Of a DNA stretch of 53,933 nucleotides, positions 32,657-40,122 are shown piece by piece. How positions within the stretch are numbered: position 1 is the stretch's first letter; each line of letters opens with the position of its first letter. Source of the DNA: an uncultured bacterium (GTDB lineage: Bacteria; Verrucomicrobiota; Kiritimatiellia; RFP12; UBA1067); assembly GCA_902776615.1 (NCBI GenBank), contig CACYQU010000007.1:1-53933 (forward strand). The letters run 5' to 3'. The position numbers and the translations under genes were made by a program. The notes beneath the pieces are model-generated. The model did not search any database and had not been told where the DNA came from. It worked only from the letters and a program-made list of their open reading frames with translations.

Positions 32657-32690
32657 ATATGCCGGTAAAAGTAGAGGAAGAAATCCAAAC

Positions 32691-35264
32691 ATGGGCAAGA
32701 AACTATTGATTGTCGAATCGCCCGCAAAGGCGAAAACCATAGGCAAGTATCTCGGCGGTGATTTTGTCGTCAAGAGTTCTGTCGGGCACATACGCGATCT
32801 GCCTAAGGAGAACAACGCCATAAAGATTACGCCAGAGGGCGAGGACAAGTGGCGTTTCGAGCCGCACTACATAATTTCCGAAGGCAAGCAGAAGGTCGTT
32901 TCCGAGCTGAAGTCGGCCATGAAGAGCGCCAGCGAAATATATCTTGCGAGCGACCCGGACCGCGAAGGAGAGGCGATAGCATGGCATCTCAAGGAGGTGC
33001 TTGAGCCTGTGGCCGGCGGAAAGCCGTTCCGTCGCGTCACATACAACGAAATCACCAAGACCGCCGTCAAAAAAGCGGTCGAAGAGCCGCGCGACATCGA
33101 CATGCCGCGCGTAGATGCGCAGCAGGCGCGGCGAATCCTCGACCGCCTTGTGGGATACAAGGTGTCGCCGCTTCTCTGGAAGTACATACAGTGTCCGAAC
33201 AACCGTACGCTCAGTGCGGGCCGTGTTCAGTCCGTCGCTTTGCGCCTGCTTGTCGAGCGCCAGCGCGAAATCGACGCCTTCAAGCCGGAGACCTACTTCC
33301 TTCTCGGCGCCGAGGCGAAGAAGCGCGCAGGCGCTGCCGACCCTTTCACGGCCAAGCTCGCCCGCTACGACGGCGAAAAGCCGAGTATAAAGGAGCGCCA
33401 GGCGGCCGACAACATGCTTCTCGACCTCGCCGGCGCGAGTCTTGAGGTTACAGACATCAAGGCGCAACCCAAGATTCGCCATGCCTTGCCTCCTTTTACG
33501 ACTTCAACGCTTCAGCAGGCCGCGTCGAGCGTTCTTGGAATTTCGCCCGGCAAAACGATGAAGCTTGCGCAGTCGCTTTACGAGCAGGGGCGCATAACAT
33601 ACATGCGAACGGACTCTGTAAACATAAGCGAACAGGCTCGCGTCGCCGCGAAGGACTATATTGTGTCGGAATACGGGGCAGACTTCTATCCGGCAAAGCC
33701 GAACATCTTCAAGTCGAAGGAGACGGCCCAGGGCGCACACGAGGCGATTCGGCCCACGGATGTTCTCGAAACCCCTGGAAAGACTGGCCTCGACACGCCA
33801 GAGCAACGTCTCTACGGGTTAATCTGGGCGCGTTTCGTGGCAAGCCAGATGTCCGACGCAAAGACGACCCTGCGAACCGTGTCGCTTGAGCCGCGCAAGC
33901 CTGCTCTCGCCCACTCCTACGTGTTCACGGCGAGCGCGACGGAAATAGATTTCGAGGGCTTCCTCAAGGTGATGAAGATTTCGCTTCGAAAGCGCAAGCT
34001 GTCGTCGGACGACGACGCTCAAGATGATGATTCCGACGAGGTAGCGAAACTTCCGAAGCTCTCTGTCGGCGAGGAGCTTGATGTCGTGCGGTGGTTGGCT
34101 GACGAGAAGCAGACCAAGGGACCGTCACACTATTCCGAAGCCAGTCTGGTAAAGGCGCTTGAGGATAATGGCGTGGGTCGCCCGTCGACATACGCCCAGA
34201 CCATTGAGACGCTGAAGGCGCGCGAATACGCGAAGACCGAGAAGCGCAAGCTTGTGCCGCTTGAAAGGGGTATTCTTGTCAGCGACTGGCTGACCAAGAA
34301 GCTCGACAGCCTGTTCAACGTGGGATACACTGCCGAGATGGAGGCCGAACTCGACAAGGTCGAGGAGAAGGGCGAGCCGATGGACGCCATGCTCAGCGAC
34401 TTCTACTCGAAGTTCCTCAAGGAGATTGCGGCATGCGCCGAGCCCGCGCCCGACCGCGCGCTGTTCGACGAGGTGTTCAAGCTGCTTGGCCGCGTGAAAG
34501 TATGGAAGGAGCCCAAGACCGTCGGCAAGCGCGTCTACGACGACAAGGCGTTCGTGGAAAGCGTGCGCGAGCAGGCGGAGAAGGGCGAGCGGCCCCTTTC
34601 GGCCCGCCAGCTCGAGTTCCTTGTCAGGATGGCGCTCGCCTACTCCGATCAGATACCTGGCGTCGAAAAGAAGCTCAAGGAGCTTGGCCTCGCAGGAAAC
34701 GCCGTGATACGCGGCGAAAAGGCCGATCCGAACATGGTCAAGTACTGCTTCGAGCTGATGGACCGGATAGGCGGCATGACGAAGAACCCGTTCCTCAAGA
34801 GTCTGCGCGAGCAGGTCGAGCACGGCCGGGGACTTTCGCCAAAGCAACTTTCGATACTGGCGCGAGCCGTCGGCGAGAACGCGGGCTCTCTGCCGGACTG
34901 CGAGGAGGTTCGCGAAAAACTGTCGGCATATGTCACCGGCGGTTTCACCACGATGCCGAGCGATCCGGCGGTTCCGGAGATACTTGAAATGATGAATGCG
35001 GTTTCGGAGTGGCGCACTCCTCTCAAGAAGGGGCGCAAAATATACGACGACAAGGCCTTCGTCGAAAGCCTCTCTACGCAGTTCGCCCGCCGCCACTCGC
35101 TTTCGCCGCGGCAGACCATCGCGCTCAAGCGAGTGGCCGTGGCGTACCGCGCCCAGATACCGAATTTCGATTCGCGCGCCGAGGCGCTCGGCTTGAAGAA
35201 TCTGCCGTCGTCCGACGAGAAAAAGGCGGAGGTGCTGGACGGTGTCGACGAAGCCGAATCCTGA
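32691..35264 (+). CDS. topA: DNA topoisomerase I with unusual triple-repeat C-terminus
   Basis: Type IA topoisomerase relaxing negative supercoils. Of 857 aa, the first ~585 form the normal core: TOPRIM domain with LLIVESPAKAKTIGKYLGG and SDPDREGEAIAWHL, QQARRILDRLVGYK near 143, and GRITYMRTDS with active-site Tyr304. The usual Cys4 zinc ribbons are absent. Instead there are three related ~80-residue helical repeats (about 589-675, 683-755 and 761-845), the first and third sharing YDDKAFVES and a LSxRQ turn. The start at 32691 is set by the conserved MGKKLLIVESPAKA; the open frame extends upstream without support. It overlaps the recombinase gene. Confidence 0.93.
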   Translation: MGKKLLIVESPAKAKTIGKYLGGDFVVKSSVGHIRDLPKENNAIKITPEGEDKWRFEPHYIISEGKQKVVSELKSAMKSASEIYLASDPDREGEAIAWHLKEVLEPVAGGKPFRRVTYNEITKTAVKKAVEEPRDIDMPRVDAQQARRILDRLVGYKVSPLLWKYIQCPNNRTLSAGRVQSVALRLLVERQREIDAFKPETYFLLGAEAKKRAGAADPFTAKLARYDGEKPSIKERQAADNMLLDLAGASLEVTDIKAQPKIRHALPPFTTSTLQQAASSVLGISPGKTMKLAQSLYEQGRITYMRTDSVNISEQARVAAKDYIVSEYGADFYPAKPNIFKSKETAQGAHEAIRPTDVLETPGKTGLDTPEQRLYGLIWARFVASQMSDAKTTLRTVSLEPRKPALAHSYVFTASATEIDFEGFLKVMKISLRKRKLSSDDDAQDDDSDEVAKLPKLSVGEELDVVRWLADEKQTKGPSHYSEASLVKALEDNGVGRPSTYAQTIETLKAREYAKTEKRKLVPLERGILVSDWLTKKLDSLFNVGYTAEMEAELDKVEEKGEPMDAMLSDFYSKFLKEIAACAEPAPDRALFDEVFKLLGRVKVWKEPKTVGKRVYDDKAFVESVREQAEKGERPLSARQLEFLVRMALAYSDQIPGVEKKLKELGLAGNAVIRGEKADPNMVKYCFELMDRIGGMTKNPFLKSLREQVEHGRGLSPKQLSILARAVGENAGSLPDCEEVREKLSAYVTGGFTTMPSDPAVPEILEMMNAVSEWRTPLKKGRKIYDDKAFVESLSTQFARRHSLSPRQTIALKRVAVAYRAQIPNFDSRAEALGLKNLPSSDEKKAEVLDGVDEAES

Positions 35265-36192
35265 AACCTGCGGCGATCCGCTGGCGAAGCGTTTCGAGGA
35301 CTGGCTTGTCGCCGAGCGAAATGTCTCCGAGCATACACGCTCTGGCTACATGGCCGATCTCGCCCAGCTGGCGTCGTTCTTGTGGGGAGTGGACGCGCAG
35401 CCGCCGTTCGCCTGGTCTTCCGTGCGCGACGGCGACGCGCGGCGCTATCTGGCGGCGCTGTCGAAGGACGGCGTCGGCGCCGCGACCGTTCTGCGCAAAC
35501 TGGCCTCGCTTAGGACCTTCTATCGCTACATTCAGCGCGACGGCGTTGTTCTCGACAATCCTTTTTCGATGCTGCGCGGACCGAGAAAGGCGAGACTGAT
35601 TCCGCGTACGCTCTCCGCCAAGGAGATTGACCGGTTCCTTGCCCAGCCCCGCAAGGACTTCCTAGACGGAACGCTTTCGGAGTCGCAGTATCTGCGCGAT
35701 GCCGCCATATTCGAATTCATCTACTCCACCGGATGCCGCATAAGCGAGACAGTGTCGGCGAAGTGGGGCATGATAGGCTGGGGCGACGGGCGCGTGATTG
35801 TTACTGGCAAGGGGAAAAAAGACCGGCTTGTGATACTCGGCTCGAAAGCGCTCGACGCGCTTCGCATGCTGAGAGACTATATGTCGGCCAAGGATCCTTC
35901 GCTTGTAGACGACTCGTCGGATGTTTTCCTGGGCGAAAGGGGCGGGCGTTTGTCGGCGCGAATCGTAGAGCGGGATATGAAGCGCTATCTCGCGGAAGCC
36001 GGTCTGCCTACGGATATTTCCCCCCACAAGCTACGCCACAGTTTTGCCACCCACCTGCTTGACGCCGGTGCAGACTTGAGAAGCGTACAGGAGATGCTCG
36101 GCCACGCTTCGCTTTCCACGACTCAGATATACACCCATGTTTCAATAGGGCGCCTGCAAGACGCCTATCGCCTCGCCCACCCCCGCGCATAA
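35242..36192 (+). CDS. XerC/XerD-type tyrosine recombinase
   Basis: A 316-aa recombinase that most likely resolves chromosome dimers. It has an N-terminal SAM-like core-binding domain (about residues 12-105) and a catalytic domain with the R-H-R-H/Y residues: STGCRISE, HKLRHSFATHLLDAG, LGHASLSTTQIYTH. Length and motifs are standard. The GTG start lies inside the end of topA (23-nt overlap), and the topA-xer pairing is common in housekeeping regions, so I do not take it as an integrase. Which of XerC or XerD it is cannot be decided. Confidence 0.9.
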   Translation: MSTKPNPETCGDPLAKRFEDWLVAERNVSEHTRSGYMADLAQLASFLWGVDAQPPFAWSSVRDGDARRYLAALSKDGVGAATVLRKLASLRTFYRYIQRDGVVLDNPFSMLRGPRKARLIPRTLSAKEIDRFLAQPRKDFLDGTLSESQYLRDAAIFEFIYSTGCRISETVSAKWGMIGWGDGRVIVTGKGKKDRLVILGSKALDALRMLRDYMSAKDPSLVDDSSDVFLGERGGRLSARIVERDMKRYLAEAGLPTDISPHKLRHSFATHLLDAGADLRSVQEMLGHASLSTTQIYTHVSIGRLQDAYRLAHPRA

Positions 36193-36213
36193 CTCAGCCG
36201 AGAGGGGCATAAA

Positions 36214-36224
36214 TATGGTATAAT
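36214..36224 (+). promoter_or_regulatory. Extended -10 promoter of galE
   Basis: TATGGTATAAT ends at 36224. The galE ATG is 29 nt further on, preceded by AAAGGA, so this copy of the box has a normal short leader. Confidence 0.65.
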
Positions 36225-36253
36225 ACATTCCATCACAAGAAAGGACGCTTCAA

Positions 36254-37291
36254 ATGAAGATTTTAGTTACGGGCGGAGCCGGGTTCATCGGCAGCCATAC
36301 AGTGGTCGAACTTCTTGACGCGGGTCATGAGGTCGTTGTCGTAGACAACCTCTGCAACAGCTCGAAGAAGTCCCTCGCCAGAGTAAAGAAGATAACAGGC
36401 AAGGCGCCTGTGTTCTACAAAGTGGATATACGCGATGAAAAGAAGCTAAATGCCGTTCTCGACAAGGAGGGCCATTTCGACGCCACCATCCACTTTGCCG
36501 CGCTCAAGGCCGTCGGCGAATCCACGAAGATTCCTCTCAAGTACTACGCGAACAATCTTGGCGGAACGTTCACGCTTCTAAAGTGTCTCGCCGAGCACGG
36601 TTGCAAGAACATCGTGTTCTCAAGTTCCGCAACGGTTTACGGCGATCCGGCGTCTGTGCCGATTCGCGAGGATTTCCCAACGCCCGGCTGCACCAACGCC
36701 TACGGATGGACGAAACTCATGATGGAGCAGGTCTTTAAGGATGTCCAGAAGGCCGACCCCGAATGGAACGTGATTCTTCTCAGGTACTTCAACCCGATTG
36801 GCGCGCACAAGTCGGGGCTGATCGGCGAAGACCCTGCGGGAATCCCCAACAACCTTCTGCCCTACGTTGCGCAGGTTGCGGTGGGGCGGCTTCCCGAGCT
36901 CAATGTCTTTGGCAACGACTACCCAACGCCCGACGGCACCGGCGTTCGCGACTACATTCATGTCGTCGACCTCGCCATTGGCCATCTCAAGGCGATCGAG
37001 AAGCTTGAGCGCGAGCCGAAGCTTGGTCTCAAGATCTACAACCTTGGCACGGGTCACGGCTATTCCGTGCTGCAGATCGTGAAGGCGTTCGAAAAGGCGT
37101 CGAAGCGTCCCGTGCCTTACAAAATATGTCCGCGCCGCCCCGGCGATATCGCCGAGTGCTGGGCAGATCCGTCGCTCGCCGCCGCCGAGCTTGGCTGGAA
37201 GGCCGAGCGTGGCATCGAAGAGATGTGCAAGGACGCATGGCGTTGGCAGAAGAAGAATCCCTACGGATTCAACAAGCCCAAAAAGGCGTGA
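36254..37291 (+). CDS. galE: UDP-glucose 4-epimerase
   Basis: Interconverts UDP-glucose and UDP-galactose for the Leloir pathway and surface-glycan precursors. The 345-aa protein has the Rossmann motif GGAGFIGSH at the N-terminus, a VFSSSATVYG strand near 120 and the catalytic YGWTK (Tyr/Lys) near 150, with a typical GalE C-terminus. It overlaps the next gene by GTGA. Proximity to the glycan genes upstream makes a role in surface polysaccharide supply likely. Confidence 0.95.
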   Translation: MKILVTGGAGFIGSHTVVELLDAGHEVVVVDNLCNSSKKSLARVKKITGKAPVFYKVDIRDEKKLNAVLDKEGHFDATIHFAALKAVGESTKIPLKYYANNLGGTFTLLKCLAEHGCKNIVFSSSATVYGDPASVPIREDFPTPGCTNAYGWTKLMMEQVFKDVQKADPEWNVILLRYFNPIGAHKSGLIGEDPAGIPNNLLPYVAQVAVGRLPELNVFGNDYPTPDGTGVRDYIHVVDLAIGHLKAIEKLEREPKLGLKIYNLGTGHGYSVLQIVKAFEKASKRPVPYKICPRRPGDIAECWADPSLAAAELGWKAERGIEEMCKDAWRWQKKNPYGFNKPKKA

Positions 37292-37884
37292 CCACGCAGG
37301 AGTTCATACTCGAAGGGCTCGAGGCCGAGCTTGCGCTGGAGCGCGAGCTCGGCGTTCGCGTTATTGAATGCGACCGCTCGCTCCTTGTCGTCAATCTTGC
37401 GCCTCCCGTCCCGTCTGCGGCCTCTCGTCATCCGCCAGCCCCAGTACACGCTTCGCCAGCCGTTGCGCAGATTCAGGCGCACCGTGCGCCTCCGCCGCCA
37501 CCTTCTCCGTCCGCACCTGCGGTTTCCGGCGCGCTGCTCGATATTGTGTTTTTGCACGACAGTCCTCTTGCGCCTGCAGGCGCGGAGATGATGGCGAAAA
37601 TAGTTGCGGCTCTGGGTAAAGCCCCTGGAGCGGCGCCGGTCGTATATGAAGCACCGATCCCGCGCGCCAAAGTATATGTCGTGCTTGGCAGGCTTGCGCT
37701 CAAGAAGTGGTTCCCGGCCGTGAAAGCCGCGCCTGGACAGTGGGTTGCGACGGAGCTTTCGCAAAATGTGCTTGTCACATATTCGCCGACGTATATTCTC
37801 CGCTTCGCCGCTGCTGCGCCTGCGGTGCAGCAGATAAAGAAATCCATGTGGACTTCGCTGAAGGCCGTCCTTCAGCGCATCTAG
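37288..37884 (+). CDS. Degenerate uracil-DNA-glycosylase-fold protein
   Basis: A 198-aa protein starting with GTG overlapping the galE stop. After a Pro/Ala-rich linker (about residues 38-78) it has a compact alpha/beta domain. The strand order LLDIVFLHDS, GAEMMAKIVAALG, KVYVVLGRLALKKW and VLVTYSPTYILRF resembles family 4/5 uracil-DNA glycosylases, where the last segment is VVxTYHPxYLLR. The catalytic GEGPG motif and Fe-S cysteines are missing and the His is replaced, so it is probably not an active glycosylase. A related group of such proteins is known near DNA replication genes, but I cannot confirm membership. Confidence 0.5.
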   Translation: MTTQEFILEGLEAELALERELGVRVIECDRSLLVVNLAPPVPSAASRHPPAPVHASPAVAQIQAHRAPPPPPSPSAPAVSGALLDIVFLHDSPLAPAGAEMMAKIVAALGKAPGAAPVVYEAPIPRAKVYVVLGRLALKKWFPAVKAAPGQWVATELSQNVLVTYSPTYILRFAAAAPAVQQIKKSMWTSLKAVLQRI

Positions 37885-37952
37885 GTCCTATTCGGCGAAA
37901 TCCGGTCTTGCCCGCTGGCGGGCGATTGTCCACGCGCGCCGCATTGGCCAAA

Positions 37953-38759
37953 TCACAGATGGCGCGCTTTTTCTATGACACTCCATGCGGCGTTCACCTT
38001 TGCCATCATATCCGTCGCCTTCGACACCATTTCGTCCGGCAGCCCTTGCGCGCGGAGTGCGTCGGGGTGGTACTTCTTGGCCTTCGCGCGGTATGCGCTT
38101 TTAACCTCGTCGTCGCTTGCGTCCGGCGAAACCCCCAACAGCGCATACGCCTCGGCGAGCGATTCGCCCGAACTTGCGCCGCCGCCGTCGCGCCGTTCAC
38201 CCGCGTCGCTTGTGCCCAGCCGCTCGCTCGCCATCGTATTGAACCAGTACGCCGGAATCGACAGAGATGCGGTTACGCGCCGGAGCATCTCCAGCTCGTT
38301 CGACGAAACTGCTCCGTCGGAACACGCGATGTCCCACAGCAGTTCGTAGAGGAATTCGCGCACCTCTATTGACGGCACGGCGCGAGCAAACTCACGCGCA
38401 TAGTCGTCGATTGAGTGAACATCGTCCTTAGCCCTGCGGAAAACGTCTATCGCATACGCACGCGCCTGAGACGAGAAGCCTAGCCGTGCGAACGCCGCCT
38501 CGACGGACGCTATCTCTTTGCGCGATACGACCCCATCGGCCTTTGCAACCTTTGCGAGCATGGCCGCCGCGCTGGCGCAGAACACGAGTGAATCTGACGC
38601 AACCGATGGCGACCTTCGCGCACCCCTGCCGCGCGCAGGCTCTTTAGGCTCCATTCCCTTTTCGATGAAATCTCCAAGGGCCGCGCCGAACAGCGCCCCG
38701 AGAGGTCCGCCGAGAAGCGCGCCCAAAGCCCCGCCTATTGCCAGTCCTTTTACGCCCAT
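37953..38759 (-). CDS. DjlA-like co-chaperone: glycine-zipper helix, TerB domain, J domain
   Basis: A 268-aa protein with a glycine-zipper membrane-associated stretch (ALGALLGGPLGALFGAALG, residues ~10-30). A TerB-type helical domain follows (about 55-180; KADGVVSRKEI and CSDGAVSSNELEM are the two acidic repeats). The C-terminal J domain (about 205-265) has the essential HPD in KKYHPDALRA. This matches the layout of DjlA, which stimulates DnaK at the inner membrane. It has a strong AAGGAGG Shine-Dalgarno and lies 24 nt after pheA, so the two are probably co-transcribed. Confidence 0.88.
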   Translation of the reverse strand: MGVKGLAIGGALGALLGGPLGALFGAALGDFIEKGMEPKEPARGRGARRSPSVASDSLVFCASAAAMLAKVAKADGVVSRKEIASVEAAFARLGFSSQARAYAIDVFRRAKDDVHSIDDYAREFARAVPSIEVREFLYELLWDIACSDGAVSSNELEMLRRVTASLSIPAYWFNTMASERLGTSDAGERRDGGGASSGESLAEAYALLGVSPDASDDEVKSAYRAKAKKYHPDALRAQGLPDEMVSKATDMMAKVNAAWSVIEKARHL

Positions 38760-38783
38760 TGCAGGTTGGCCTCCTTGAAAAGG

Positions 38784-39938
38784 CTAACGCTCGGCGTAGG
38801 CGCCAAGAAACTCGAAGTGCTCTATCTCCGGATCGCATGCAAGCTCGGCGATGAGCGCGAGTACGTCACGGTTCGCCGGAGACGCCTCGAAGTCGAACGT
38901 GAAGCGGAATTCGAAATCCATTCCGGGAATCGGCCGCGACTCCAGCTTGGTGAGGTTCACGTCGATGGCGGAGAATCTCGCCATTATGCCGTTTAGCGCG
39001 CCGGGACGGTGCGGCAGGCTTAGCATTATGCTGATTTTGTTCGCGTCGGGCGTTATCTCGAGCTTGCGCGAAATGCAGATGAACCGCGTGTAGTTGAACG
39101 CCGCGTCGGCGATTCCGTCCGCAATCACATCAAGCCCGTACAGGTCGGCGCATGCGCGCGAAGCGATCACGGCCGTATCGGTGCGGCCTTCCGCCGCAAG
39201 CGTTTTCGCGGCGACTGCCGTATTGACTGCCGGAACTGCCTTTATCGAAGGATGCGCCTTGAGAAACGTGCTGCACTGCGTGAGTGCATGAGGATGGCTT
39301 GCGACCTCGCGTATCCCGTCGAGCGTGGCGCCGCGATTCGCCAGCATCACGTGGTCGACCTTCAGCCGCAGCGAGCGGACGATATGGAAGCGGTGGCTCA
39401 CCATCAGGTCGTAGACTTGCGGAACGGATCCGGCGGCGGAATTCTCGACCGGCAGCACGCCATACGGGCAAAGCCCTTTTTCGACGGCCTCGAACACCTT
39501 CTCGAAGCTGGTGAAGAAGAGGATGGTAGGTATTGGGAAAAGAGAGGACGCGGCCTGCTGGGCGTAGGAGCCTTCCACCCCGGGACACGCCACTACCGCA
39601 CGCGTCGGAAACGCCTCCGCATGTGCAACGGCCTCGCGTATTGCGGATACAACCCCGCAATCGCCGCATATCATTGCTCTCTGTCGCGCCTTCGCAATTC
39701 CGAACAGCGTGGTGAAAAGCAACCTTGCCCCGTTTTCGTACTCGGGACCGACCATCTCTGCTACGCGCGTCATGATTTCGCGCTCACGTGCGGGATCGCT
39801 CACCGGCGAGCCCGATTTGCGCTTGGCTTCGGCGACCTCGCCTACAATGTCGAGACGACGCTTGATTAGCGAAGCGAGCTGCGCATCGATGCCGTCAATC
39901 TCCTTGCGAATCTCCTTGATGTCTTTGATCTCTTCCAT
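38784..39938 (-). CDS. pheA: Bifunctional chorismate mutase/prephenate dehydratase
   Basis: Converts chorismate to prephenate and then phenylpyruvate for phenylalanine synthesis. The 384-aa protein has an AroQ-type mutase domain (about residues 1-85; IRKEIDGIDAQLASLIKRRL), a prephenate dehydratase domain (about 100-280; GVEGSYAQQAA, PYGVLPVENSAAGSVPQVYDL) and a C-terminal ACT domain with HRPGALNGIMARF for feedback inhibition by phenylalanine. The ATG at 39938 is 8 nt from a -10 box, so the mRNA is predicted leaderless. A TTG farther upstream (39956) falls within the promoter and is rejected. Confidence 0.93.
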   Translation of the reverse strand: MEEIKDIKEIRKEIDGIDAQLASLIKRRLDIVGEVAEAKRKSGSPVSDPAREREIMTRVAEMVGPEYENGARLLFTTLFGIAKARQRAMICGDCGVVSAIREAVAHAEAFPTRAVVACPGVEGSYAQQAASSLFPIPTILFFTSFEKVFEAVEKGLCPYGVLPVENSAAGSVPQVYDLMVSHRFHIVRSLRLKVDHVMLANRGATLDGIREVASHPHALTQCSTFLKAHPSIKAVPAVNTAVAAKTLAAEGRTDTAVIASRACADLYGLDVIADGIADAAFNYTRFICISRKLEITPDANKISIMLSLPHRPGALNGIMARFSAIDVNLTKLESRPIPGMDFEFRFTFDFEASPANRDVLALIAELACDPEIEHFEFLGAYAER

Positions 39939-39946
39939 GGCGGGGT

Positions 39947-39957
39947 ATTGTACCAAA
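39947..39957 (-). promoter_or_regulatory. Extended -10 box of pheA, predicted leaderless
   Basis: On the minus strand, TTTGGTACAAT has hexamer 39952-39947, and the pheA ATG begins 8 nt downstream. Confidence 0.55.
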
Positions 39958-39992
39958 AATCCCCCGCCGAATGCTACAGTCGCGCATCTCTG

Positions 39993-40021
39993 CCTTTATC
40001 CCGGATTTTTCTGGATAAAGG
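39993..40021. promoter_or_regulatory. Inverted repeat CCTTTATCC..GGATAAAGG between pheA and pckA
   Basis: A perfect 9-bp inverted repeat with an 11-nt centre lies midway between the two divergent -10 boxes (39947 and 40067). It could be an operator acting on both genes; with no T-run on either side it is less likely to be a terminator. Confidence 0.5.
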
Positions 40022-40056
40022 TTATGTGACTTTGCCATTGCGCGAATGCAAGCCCA

Positions 40057-40067
40057 TATGATATAAT
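40057..40067 (+). promoter_or_regulatory. Extended -10 promoter of pckA
   Basis: TATGATATAAT ends at 40067. An in-frame ATG at 40075 is only 7 nt away, while the better start at 40123 has a Shine-Dalgarno. Confidence 0.65.
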
Positions 40068-40122
40068 TCACACAATGCTTTCATCACGCCCCAAAGGGGC
40101 AAATCAAGGAGACAACAAAATC

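Noticed and set aside
32001..32690. N-terminal extension of topoisomerase I
   Set aside because: The frame is open upstream but overlaps the glycosyltransferase gene, and the conserved TopA start MGKKLLIVESPAKA begins at 32691 with a Shine-Dalgarno.
35242..36192. Phage or integron integrase marking a mobile element
   Set aside because: Standard Xer length and motifs, adjacency to topA, no att-like repeats, no other mobile genes.
37911..37924. GCCCGC-TG-GCGGGC hairpin as a bidirectional terminator between convergent genes
   Set aside because: A 2-nt loop and no T-run on either side make an intrinsic terminator unlikely, although it sits at the right place.
39939..39956. Upstream TTG start for pheA
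   Set aside because: The extra codons coincide with the -10 box; the mutase domain begins right after the ATG at 39938.
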